Positions 25,554 to 32,448 of a stretch of DNA of 64,000 bases are shown piece after piece. The notes beneath the pieces are model-generated. The model did no database searches and had not been told where the DNA came from. It saw only the letters and a list, made by a program, of their open reading frames with translations. Each line of letters begins with the position of its first letter. Position 1 is the first letter of the stretch. A program made the position numbers and the translations under genes. The stretch spans positions 62,001 to 126,000 of the forward strand of contig JAEEWT010000005.1 of NCBI GenBank assembly GCA_016287755.1, in the 5' to 3' direction. The DNA comes from Prevotella sp. Lineage in GTDB: Bacteria; Bacteroidota; Bacteroidia; Bacteroidales; Bacteroidaceae.

Positions 25554-25561
25554 CAAAGGTA
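25554..25561 (-). promoter_or_regulatory. -7 box of the methyltransferase operon
   Basis: TACCTTTG on the minus strand, about 50 bp before the ATG at 25504. Confidence 0.6.
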
Positions 25562-25634
25562 GTTCTTATTAGGATAACTGACAATACTTAAAAATCGGTA
25601 AATTATGATGTCAGTGCAAGCCGCACCAAAAGAA

Positions 25635-25667
25635 AAGCTCCCCTAAGTCAAGTACTTGGGGGAGCTT
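25635..25667 (-). terminator. Intrinsic terminator after the flavin reductase gene
   Basis: AAGCTCCCC pairs with GGGGAGCTT over a central loop, followed on the minus strand by TTTTCTTTT. Confidence 0.75.
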
Positions 25668-25688
25668 CTATTTTGCTTGTTAACAACG

Positions 25689-26252
25689 CTATTTCAGTTG
25701 TTTACCATCTAAGAAAGCGTTTCCTACGGTCATTCCAAGCTGGATGTAGGTATGATGAACAGGATCGAAGGTAATCAGTTCCATTTGGGCAACATCGGGT
25801 TTACCGTCCTCGGCCAGATATTTCTCGTCGCACAATATGTTCACGATTTCAGCTACGAGGTAATAGCCAGTCTCACTCTCATCAATCTTTTGTTTTACAC
25901 GGCATTCAAGCGTCATAGGGAACTCCTTGAATACAGGTGCATTCACATGAGGAGCCTTCTCGATTGTCCAACCTGTCTTCTGCATTTTGTCAGGTGTGTT
26001 CCTACCACTTACGATGCCCACATAGTCTGAGGCAAGCATGGTCTTGGCCGTAGCAAAGGTTACGGTGAACTCTGGATTAACGGCAAGGTTATCCGTCGTA
26101 GCATGTGAGCCCAGCGAGATCATGATCTCATGCATATCCCACTGACCGCCCCAAGCCGCATTCATGGCGTTGGGCTTACCTTCCTGATCATAAGTGCCGA
26201 TAATCAGCACCGGTTGTGGCAATAGCCACGCTGTTGACTTAAAACTTTTCAT
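25689..26252 (-). CDS. Flavin reductase family protein (FMN-binding split barrel)
   Basis: The protein has 187 residues. The N-terminus (LLPQPVLIIGTYDQEGKPNAMNAAWGG) and the following ISLGSHATTDNLAVNPEF match the flavoredoxin/flavin-reductase-like FMN-binding domain, which transfers electrons through FMN. Later ASDYVGIVSGRNTPDKMQKTG fits the same family. It stands alone between a terminator and two small unknown genes; its redox partner is not visible. Confidence 0.85.
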   Translation of the reverse strand: MKSFKSTAWLLPQPVLIIGTYDQEGKPNAMNAAWGGQWDMHEIMISLGSHATTDNLAVNPEFTVTFATAKTMLASDYVGIVSGRNTPDKMQKTGWTIEKAPHVNAPVFKEFPMTLECRVKQKIDESETGYYLVAEIVNILCDEKYLAEDGKPDVAQMELITFDPVHHTYIQLGMTVGNAFLDGKQLK

Positions 26253-26295
26253 ATTGTATTTGATTTATTATCTTTTTCAAATTTATCTATCATCA

Positions 26296-26541
26296 TTATA
26301 GCATATTTTCCAGTATCTCAACAGCCTTGGTGATGTCCTCTTTAAACCGTTTGTGGTCTCTCAGGAAGTCAGCTCTATCACCAGAAATAACATCAAGTAG
26401 TTCCTGGCTCATTTCATCTGCATACGAGGCAATAGCAATCTCAATGTCATCCTTCTGCCAGTCGAGTGTTGAATGAACATAGATTCTCTGTTTCTGATGC
26501 AGGAAACTGTAGGCTGTCTCTACACTGTCTTTCGTTATCAT
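26296..26541 (-). CDS. Small hypothetical protein
   Basis: An 81-residue, acidic, soluble protein that I do not recognise. It overlaps the preceding DUF4250 gene by 4 bp (its ATG lies within the end of that gene), which supports it being real and translated together with it. Confidence 0.55.
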   Translation of the reverse strand: MITKDSVETAYSFLHQKQRIYVHSTLDWQKDDIEIAIASYADEMSQELLDVISGDRADFLRDHKRFKEDITKAVEILENML

Positions 26542-26744
26542 TTGTTTTTGTCATAGCCTATCGGACGGAACTGTTTTTGCTTGTCGCTGTAAACGAATCC
26601 ATATCCGTACAGGTAGTTCTTTATATCTTTCGGCTCCGTCCCAAAGTTGTAGCACAAGGATTCAAGCGTGTCAAACTCTTCATCCCTCAGAAGCATATTG
26701 ACGCTTGAAACCAGTATTGCAGGGTCTTTCGGTAAGAAATCCAT
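26538..26744 (-). CDS. DUF4250 domain protein
   Basis: A 68-residue protein. LPKDPAILVSSVNMLLRDE followed by a helical segment and a C-terminal FVYSDKQKQFRP matches the small DUF4250 family, which looks like a winged-helix-type fold; the function is unknown. The start at 26744 was chosen because a TATCTTTG box lies at 26771-26778, upstream of it; the longer frame to 26894 would cross two divergent promoters and the start of the esterase gene. Confidence 0.75.
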   Translation of the reverse strand: MDFLPKDPAILVSSVNMLLRDEEFDTLESLCYNFGTEPKDIKNYLYGYGFVYSDKQKQFRPIGYDKNK

Positions 26745-26770
26745 TTCACAAATTCTATTAAAACACGCTG

Positions 26771-26778
26771 CAAAGATA
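26771..26778 (-). promoter_or_regulatory. -7 box of the DUF4250 operon
   Basis: TATCTTTG on the minus strand, 27 bp before the chosen ATG. It is divergent from the box at 26801. Confidence 0.6.
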
Positions 26779-26800
26779 CTCATTTCCCCTTTATTATTCA

Positions 26801-26808
26801 TATCTTTG
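26801..26808 (+). promoter_or_regulatory. -7 box of the esterase-like gene
   Basis: TATCTTTG on the plus strand, 30 bp before the ATG at 26839. It supports this start over the longer frame beginning at 26668. Confidence 0.6.
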
Positions 26809-26838
26809 CAGCCAACATTACAATACTTTAAGAGAATT

Positions 26839-27531
26839 ATGGCACATATTGTTGATGTATCAGGGAGAGAATGCCACCTGTACAAAGACCCCAATGCTGA
26901 ATTCTTGTTGGTTCAGCCAATAGATGAACATGACTTGGAGGTGTTGGATCAGGAAGTGGAGATTATCAAGGAACTATCCGATAAGCCATTCTCCCTTGCA
27001 GCATTTATGATAAAGGACTGGAATCAAGAGCTTACACCTTGGTCTGCCCCTCCAGTATTCGGTAAGATTCCTTTTGGCAGTGGGGCAGAAGGCACTTTGA
27101 AGTTTATCACAAGCCAACTGTTACCTGTTGTTCAAGAAGAAACGGCTCATGTCATACTTGGCGGTTATTCTTTGGCTGGGCTGTTCGCATTATGGGCATC
27201 TTATCAGACAGACAGGTTTGAGGGGATAGTTGCTGCTTCTTCATCAGTCTGGTTTCCAAAGTGGATTGAATATGCCCAAGATAACAAACCGCTTGCAAAT
27301 ACCATCTACCTCAGTCTTGGGGATAAGGAGGAAAAGGCAAAGAACCCCGTTATGGCACAAGTTGGTAATGCCATCCGTAAGCAACATGAGATATTGAAAG
27401 CCCAGATAGATAACACAATACTCGAATGGAATCCCGGCAATCATTTCATCGATTCAGAAAAGAGAACGGCGAAAGGCTTTGTTTGGGTAATGAACATGAT
27501 GGATTTAAGAAAGGCCAAGAATATTAGATAA
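26839..27531 (+). CDS. Alpha/beta hydrolase (esterase-like)
   Basis: A 230-residue cytoplasmic protein. The nucleophile elbow is HVILGGYSLAGLFALW (G-x-S-x-G-like). The acid and histidine region is likely near TIYLSLGDKEEKAKNP and WNPGNHF. The fold resembles D-family esterases and predicted hydrolases. It ends 54 bp before the first clear CRISPR repeat and probably is not part of the CRISPR system. Confidence 0.75.
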   Translation: MAHIVDVSGRECHLYKDPNAEFLLVQPIDEHDLEVLDQEVEIIKELSDKPFSLAAFMIKDWNQELTPWSAPPVFGKIPFGSGAEGTLKFITSQLLPVVQEETAHVILGGYSLAGLFALWASYQTDRFEGIVAASSSVWFPKWIEYAQDNKPLANTIYLSLGDKEEKAKNPVMAQVGNAIRKQHEILKAQIDNTILEWNPGNHFIDSEKRTAKGFVWVMNMMDLRKAKNIR

Positions 27532-27545
27532 ATCGGAAATTATAG

Positions 27546-27585
27546 ATTCAACAACGCCTGATAGGGACGGAATAGAGAAGTGGAA
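27546..27585 (+). repeat. Relic repeat end plus a 30-bp spacer at the cas-distal array end
   Basis: ATTCAACAAC (27546-27555) matches 9 of the last 10 bases of the CRISPR repeat. It is followed by exactly 30 bp (27556-27585), the normal spacer length, before the first clear repeat. The rest of this terminal repeat is unrecognisable. Confidence 0.55.
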
Positions 27586-27632
27586 GTTGTGATTAGCTGG
27601 AATTTTCGTACCTTTGTGGTCGAATCAACAAC

Positions 27633-28063
27633 CTACTCTTGAACGCCCAGATGTTATTCTTGAAAAGTTTGCACCTAAGAAAGGCGCAGAAAGAAATACT
27701 AAATTTCTGTTCGTCAAGTCATTTGTAAAGACAGACGGTTCACGTATTATCAACTTTGAGTCTGTAACAGTACGAAAAGAAGGTAAAGAAGTGTCAATAA
27801 GCACACACGAAATAGATCCAGGTAAGCTTGAGAAAGAGTTGAGGGAAAATAAAATGCTATGGAACCGTTTCAGTGACGATTCTAATTCCTTGGGCAAGAA
27901 TCAAGGTTTGGCATTAACTCAGACTGAACGAAACCCAATCAGTGCTGATAGCGGCCTGAATCCTCATAGCGTTGACAAAGATACGGAAAATATCGGTACG
28001 CTCCAAGAAAATGAGCAAAAAATGCAATTCAGGGACTTGACGGTTACACAGAGAAGGATGTGA
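27633..28063 (+). pseudogene. Fragment of a phage/ICE polyvalent protein, PBECR (MuF-C-like) nuclease domain
   Basis: The frame enters from the repeat without its own start (PTLERPDVILEKFAPKKG). FLFVKSFVKTDGSRIINF followed by SVTVRKEGKEVSISTHE is the pattern of the Barnase/EndoU/ColicinE5-RelE-like (PBECR) domain at the C-terminus of large polyvalent proteins of phages and conjugative elements. The frame ends in a TGA at 28061. At the A-run near 28015-28021 the downstream frame (GLDGYTEKDVTDL) continues naturally, so either a frameshift or an overlapping next gene is present. Assignment is by pattern memory, moderately sure. Confidence 0.65.
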
Positions 28064-28381
28064 CTGACCTGGTTGAACAGCATTTCAAGGATCTGACAGG
28101 TGACGATGGGCTGGAGATTGTTGGTATGAAGGTTATCGGATCTCGTACTAAAGGCAAGGCAAGAGAGGATAGTGACCTTGATGTTCTGCTGGAATTCAAG
28201 GGTGATATGAGTGAGGACGGACTCTTCAATGTACTGAATGATGAAGAAAACAGGCTTTATATTGAAGGGATACCTGTTGATATCAACCCTATTACCAAAG
28301 GCAAGGGTGGAACCATCGAGCAATGGTTGAAACGTAATGCTGATTATGACAAAGAAAATGAGAATAATTCATTAAGATTCC
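28060..28381 (+). pseudogene. Truncated nucleotidyltransferase (MNT-like) fragment
   Basis: A GTG at 28060 overlaps the preceding stop. VGMKVIGSRTKGKAREDSDL followed by DVLLEF has the GS-R-(7-8)-SDxD nucleotidyltransferase signature, here GSRTKGKAREDSDLD. IPVDINPI supplies the third acidic residue. The frame is cut by repeat 28382 after about 107 codons and runs into a stop inside the repeat. Such proteins follow polyvalent genes on mobile elements or act as antitoxin-type AMPylating enzymes; here the fragment is probably inert. Confidence 0.6.
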
Positions 28382-28428
28382 GTTGTGATTAGCTAGAATT
28401 TTCGTACCTTTGTGGTCGAATCAACAAC

Positions 28429-29179
28429 TAGAAGATGGCATTAACGAAGGAAGATTTACAGAAGATCAAGCTACCTCTCTCGGACGAGGACTACGTGACC
28501 TTAAGAGAAGAGGAACTGAAGACGAATGGAGACGTGTGGAAGAACGTATCGAAAGAATTGAAAGAGGCATTCGAGGACAAGCTGATAGAATGCTTCGACA
28601 AGAATTCTCCACACAACCAGGTGTCAATCGAGGATATGGTATGGACTCCACCGGCAACGAAGGAGTACAAGGACTATCCAGTGATTCGCGGCTATCTGAC
28701 CGAGGAGGATCTGGCGAGCCTCGAGGAGTGGCACAGGAATCACCCCAACAGTTAGACCTGTTCGGGAATCCCATAGTAAGTAAACAAACCAAAGAAAAGA
28801 AAGGAAAGGACAATGGACTACTACGAGATGATGAAGGAGTACGCTCCGAAGGACTGCCAGCCGACAGAGCTGACGGTGGAGGGAATGTACCAGGAGAAAG
28901 CGAAACGCCTGGGCAAGAAAGTGGAGGATCTGACCGAAGCGGAGAAACAGGAAGCGTGGGAGGATCACGACAACGCCTGCTGGACGGACTACGACCTGGA
29001 GACGAGCTGAACGATGATGAATCAGCTGGTACGGATGTACGGAAGAACCTTAACAACAACCGTGCAGATCGTGGAAGAGACTACGCTCCGAAAGGCGTTG
29101 ATGAGCGCATAGAGGCGAACATTGCAGCCATTGAGCTGATGCAGAAGCTCATGGATGAGGGCAGGAAAGCCACGAAGAA
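28429..29179 (+). other. Giant spacer 2 (751 bp) of mobile-element coding DNA
   Basis: Bounded exactly by repeats 28382-28428 and 29180-29226. It is open on the plus strand in one frame along its entire length. Confidence 0.9.
28429..29179 (+). pseudogene. Internal fragment of a polyvalent protein upstream of its N6-methylase/helicase domain
   Basis: The frame is open from repeat to repeat (about 250 codons): LEDGINEGRFTEDQATSLG, charged helices (RRVEERIERIERG), a low-complexity linker, QQLDLFGNPIV, and finally VDERIEANIAAIELMQKLMD just before the right repeat. The last segment is the usual lead-in to the N6-adenine methylase/SNF2-like helicase core of very large phage and ICE proteins in Bacteroidetes. 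The core itself is missing. It probably comes from the same type of gene as giant spacer 1, from a more N-terminal region. Confidence 0.65.
28435..28755 (+). CDS. Possible overlapping 106-codon ORF inside giant spacer 2
   Basis: An ATG 7 bp after the repeat opens a second frame (MALTKEDLQKIKLPLSDEDY) that ends at 28755; another open stretch in the same frame runs 28813-29010. The repeat promoter (TACCTTTG at 28405-28412) would start a transcript about 16 nt before this ATG. It may only be a shadow of the longer coding frame. Confidence 0.25.
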   Translation: MALTKEDLQKIKLPLSDEDYVTLREEELKTNGDVWKNVSKELKEAFEDKLIECFDKNSPHNQVSIEDMVWTPPATKEYKDYPVIRGYLTEEDLASLEEWHRNHPNS

Positions 29180-31069
29180 GTTGTGATTAGCTAGAATTTT
29201 CGTACCTTTGTGGTCGAATCAACAACTGAATTTTGGTCCATCGTCGGTATCCAACAGTTGTGATTAGCTAGAATTTTCGTACCTTTGTGGTCGAATCAAC
29301 AACGTTCACTCATAGGACGCAAAGCCTTAATATGTTGTGATTAGCTAGAATTTTCGTACCTTTGTGGTCGAATCAACAACACACGAACCTGCTCTTTCAG
29401 CTGTTTCTTTGTTGTGATTAGCTAGAATTTTCGTACCTTTGTGGTCGAATCAACAACTCCCAAATGCGACATCGGCGACCGCTGCCTGTTGTGATTAGCT
29501 AGAATTTTCGTACCTTTGTGGTCGAATCAACAACCATATAACTCCAGCAGGTCATCCTCGCAATGTTGTGATTAGCTAGAATTTTCGTACCTTTGTGGTC
29601 GAATCAACAACATACCTAACAGCAGGATGGGTGTTATCGTTGTTGTGATTAGCTAGAATTTTCGTACCTTTGTGGTCGAATCAACAACTCGTATGAAGAT
29701 CCGTAACCATCTGCGCGTGTTGTGATTAGCTAGAATTTTCGTACCTTTGTGGTCGAATCAACAACAGGACGCTATCTCGAACAATGCGAGTCATGTTGTG
29801 ATTAGCTAGAATTTTCGTACCTTTGTGGTCGAATCAACAACCAGGGAAAGCGGGAAATTATACACTCTGTAGTTGTGATTAGCTAGAATTTTCGTACCTT
29901 TGTGGTCGAATCAACAACCGGTAACGGTCAAAGGACAAAGGTTGACAAGTTGTGATTAGCTAGAATTTTCGTACCTTTGTGGTCGAATCAACAACGTCAT
30001 AATACTTCAGCGTCGTCCCGTCCAAGTTGTGATTAGCTAGAATTTTCGTACCTTTGTGGTCGAATCAACAACCAAGTCCAAATGTTTTCCTTTCAAATTC
30101 TGTTGTGATTAGCTAGAATTTTCGTACCTTTGTGGTCGAATCAACAACAGAGAACCGAATAAGGAACGAAAACGAAATGTTGTGATTAGCTAGAATTTTC
30201 GTACCTTTGTGGTCGAATCAACAACTATCTGGAGGCGACGAAGGTTGCACAGTCTGTTGTGATTAGCTAGAATTTTCGTACCTTTGTGGTCGAATCAACA
30301 ACAACTTCCACACCTCTACAATGCCGACTATAGTTGTGATTAGCTAGAATTTTCGTACCTTTGTGGTCGAATCAACAACATTATTTGTTGAAGATACTGA
30401 GTGTGTCAAGTTGTGATTAGCTAGAATTTTCGTACCTTTGTGGTCGAATCAACAACGCTCGCACGACATGTCCAACCCCAATACTTGTTGTGATTAGCTA
30501 GAATTTTCGTACCTTTGTGGTCGAATCAACAACTTACCTTGTCGCGGTGCACGGGCTTTCCAGTTGTGATTAGCTAGAATTTTCGTACCTTTGTGGTCGA
30601 ATCAACAACTACCTGCTCAATACGATGGTACCGGATTAAGTTGTGATTAGCTAGAATTTTCGTACCTTTGTGGTCGAATCAACAACAACGTGGTAGAGAT
30701 CCGATGTGTCCGGAAGTTGTGATTAGCTAGAATTTTCGTACCTTTGTGGTCGAATCAACAACAGATACAAGTAACTTTCTTTTCATGGCAGGTTGTGATT
30801 AGCTAGAATTTTCGTACCTTTGTGGTCGAATCAACAACTATATGTCTAGGACAGCACTATTCTCCGGTGTTGTGATTAGCTAGAATTTTCGTACCTTTGT
30901 GGTCGAATCAACAACTTGCTGGGCGGAATTCCTCTTCCTGCCCCTGTTGTGATTAGCTAGAATTTTCGTACCTTTGTGGTCGAATCAACAACCATACCGC
31001 ACACTTGAGTCGTACTGCTTTTGTTGTGATTAGCTAGAATTTTCGTACCTTTGTGGTCGAATCAACAAC

Positions 31070-31142
31070 ACGTTTTAAGTAACATGCTGATTTAAAGAAA
31101 AATACCGCAAAAAGTACAAAAGAAAAATCAGACCACATTCTG
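31070..31142. promoter_or_regulatory. Cas-proximal flank of the array (probable integration-side leader)
   Basis: A short A/T-rich stretch between the last perfect repeat and the cas2 terminator. No TAnnTTTG box was seen on the plus strand. It is called leader only because the opposite array end is degenerate. Confidence 0.4.
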
Positions 31143-31175
31143 AAGAAGGTTTCGCCATGTCAGCGAAATCTTCTT
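31143..31175 (-). terminator. Terminator of the cas9-cas1-cas2 operon
   Basis: AAGAAGGTTTCGC pairs with GCGAAATCTTCTT over a 7-nt loop, directly behind the cas2 stop. Confidence 0.65.
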
Positions 31176-31177
31176 TG

Positions 31178-31516
31178 CTAAAACAGCTCAAGTTGCTGGT
31201 AGGGGGCATTTGTCGTCTTTTGCTTTTTACAATAAAAGACTTTTATATCAGCAAATTGCTTATCTGTTATACACATAATGACGACGTGCCCACTTTCGGG
31301 AAGCATTGATTCCACCCGCTTTATATGTACTCTAGCATTATCCATACTGGCACAATGACGTACATAAACCGACAACTGAAACATTGTAAAACCATCGCCC
31401 ATAATTCTTTTACGAAAATCAGCAGCAAGTTTGCGGTCTTTTTTCGTCAGAGTGGGCAAATCAAACAAAACGACAACCCACATAATCCGATATTCATTCC
31501 ATTTCTCGCTATTCAC
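31178..31516 (-). CDS. cas2: CRISPR-associated endonuclease Cas2
   Basis: The 112-residue structural partner of Cas1 in spacer integration. The first beta strand WVVVLFDLPTLTKKDRK carries the conserved Asp; MFQLSVYVRHC and the C-terminal YQQLELF tail are typical of type II Cas2. Its ATG overlaps the end of cas1 by 4 bp. It is the last gene of the operon and is followed by a terminator, then the array. Confidence 0.95.
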   Translation of the reverse strand: MNSEKWNEYRIMWVVVLFDLPTLTKKDRKLAADFRKRIMGDGFTMFQLSVYVRHCASMDNARVHIKRVESMLPESGHVVIMCITDKQFADIKVFYCKKQKTTNAPYQQLELF

Positions 31517-32445
31517 GGAAACATCGGATATGCTATTTTCCGTATTTCACCATTAAAACATTTCGCTAAACTAGCCGTTGTCTGGGCTACTGCGACCATA
31601 AGAGGGCTTCGCTTCCCATCAATCTTCACATCCAAAACAGGAATTGCGAGTAGTTCACGTTTAATGTCCGTGGTCAAATCATCAGGAATATCCATTTTTT
31701 GACGCATCTCAATAATCAACTTATCAACAAAAGGTCGATAAGGTTCCATAATATCGTCGGCTAAACAATAGGCATTATATCTATTATGGTGATGAATGCC
31801 CATGACAGGAAGCAAACCGCTAACAACCAACGACCTTGCCACGACGGCTCTTAAAATGGCATAACCATAGTTAAGAAGATGATTCGGACTTTCTCCATCT
31901 CTCCCTCTGACAAATCCAGGAATATCGGTAAATACATTTTTCCAATAATAGACAGCAGCCTGAGACTCAAAGTTATCGCTGTCACCACTTTTGACATTAT
32001 TAGCCATCACTTTCAGAGGTTTGACACTAACATCCGAATAGATCTCTAAAACACTCGCTTGGTTTTCTATCTTACATTGAACAGTTTGTTGCCACAGTTG
32101 TTTCCTTAAAGGCAAGGATGAATCGAGTTGGTTTCGGAATCTTTCGTTGAAAACGGTATTACCATGCAAAGGCAAAAGGAGACCCGTAGGCATCCTTTTG
32201 TCATCACATGTTATCAATGCAACTTTGTTATCCAACAAAGCAGCAATTAACGCCTGTGTTATCGTTATTTCCTTATTATCTAAAACAACAACTCCTATGT
32301 CCTCTATGGGAATAGTCTTTATTAGTTTAGCGCGCAGTGCCTCAATATCAATATTCTTTTCTACTTCAGGCAGTTTGATAACTAATTGACCATTCCGCAA
32401 AGACAAATATGCCGGATTTCCAAAATAGAGTGTCTTTTTAATCAT
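31513..32445 (-). CDS. cas1: CRISPR-associated integrase Cas1
   Basis: The 310-residue integrase that inserts new spacers. The metal-binding residues lie in FESQAAVYYWKN (Glu), GIHHHNRYNAYCLADDIMEP (His and acidic residues) and the helix after it. The length and sequence are typical of type II-C Cas1. No csn2 or cas4 lies nearby, consistent with subtype II-C. It sits 3 bp downstream of cas9. Confidence 0.96.
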   Translation of the reverse strand: MIKKTLYFGNPAYLSLRNGQLVIKLPEVEKNIDIEALRAKLIKTIPIEDIGVVVLDNKEITITQALIAALLDNKVALITCDDKRMPTGLLLPLHGNTVFNERFRNQLDSSLPLRKQLWQQTVQCKIENQASVLEIYSDVSVKPLKVMANNVKSGDSDNFESQAAVYYWKNVFTDIPGFVRGRDGESPNHLLNYGYAILRAVVARSLVVSGLLPVMGIHHHNRYNAYCLADDIMEPYRPFVDKLIIEMRQKMDIPDDLTTDIKRELLAIPVLDVKIDGKRSPLMVAVAQTTASLAKCFNGEIRKIAYPMFP

Positions 32446-32448
32446 GGG

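Larger units (their letters stand above)
27633..28381 (+). other. Giant spacer 1 (749 bp) of mobile-element coding DNA
   Basis: Bounded exactly by repeats 27586-27632 and 28382-28428. Both strands were read: the plus strand is coding nearly throughout (a PBECR-like domain, then a nucleotidyltransferase), with no transposase and no terminal inverted repeats. Confidence 0.9.
27586..31069 (+). CRISPR. Type II-C CRISPR array, 27 repeats, two giant spacers
   Basis: The repeat is 47 bp, beginning GTTGTGATTAGCTAGAAT and ending GGTCGAATCAACAAC. The first copy (27586-27632) differs by one base (GCTGG for GCTAG); copies follow at 28382 and 29180, then 24 more at 76-78 bp intervals to 31023-31069. Ordinary spacers (24) are 29-31 bp. 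The first two are 749 bp (27633-28381) and 751 bp (28429-29179). The repeat is written in crRNA sense because its 5' half pairs with the tracrRNA. Each repeat contains GTTG-N19-TACCTTTG, a full promoter, so crRNAs can start inside each repeat, as known for Neisseria II-C arrays. The degenerate end is the left one, so new spacers most likely enter at the cas2 side. Confidence 0.97.

Noticed and set aside
26668..26894. Longer N-terminal extensions of the DUF4250 and esterase genes
   Set aside because: The extensions would overlap each other's promoter boxes (26771-26778 and 26801-26808) and lack family similarity.
27633..29179. Insertion sequence or transposon as explanation of the giant spacers
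   Set aside because: No transposase, no terminal inverted repeats, no target duplication other than the CRISPR repeats; both segments start and end exactly at repeat borders.
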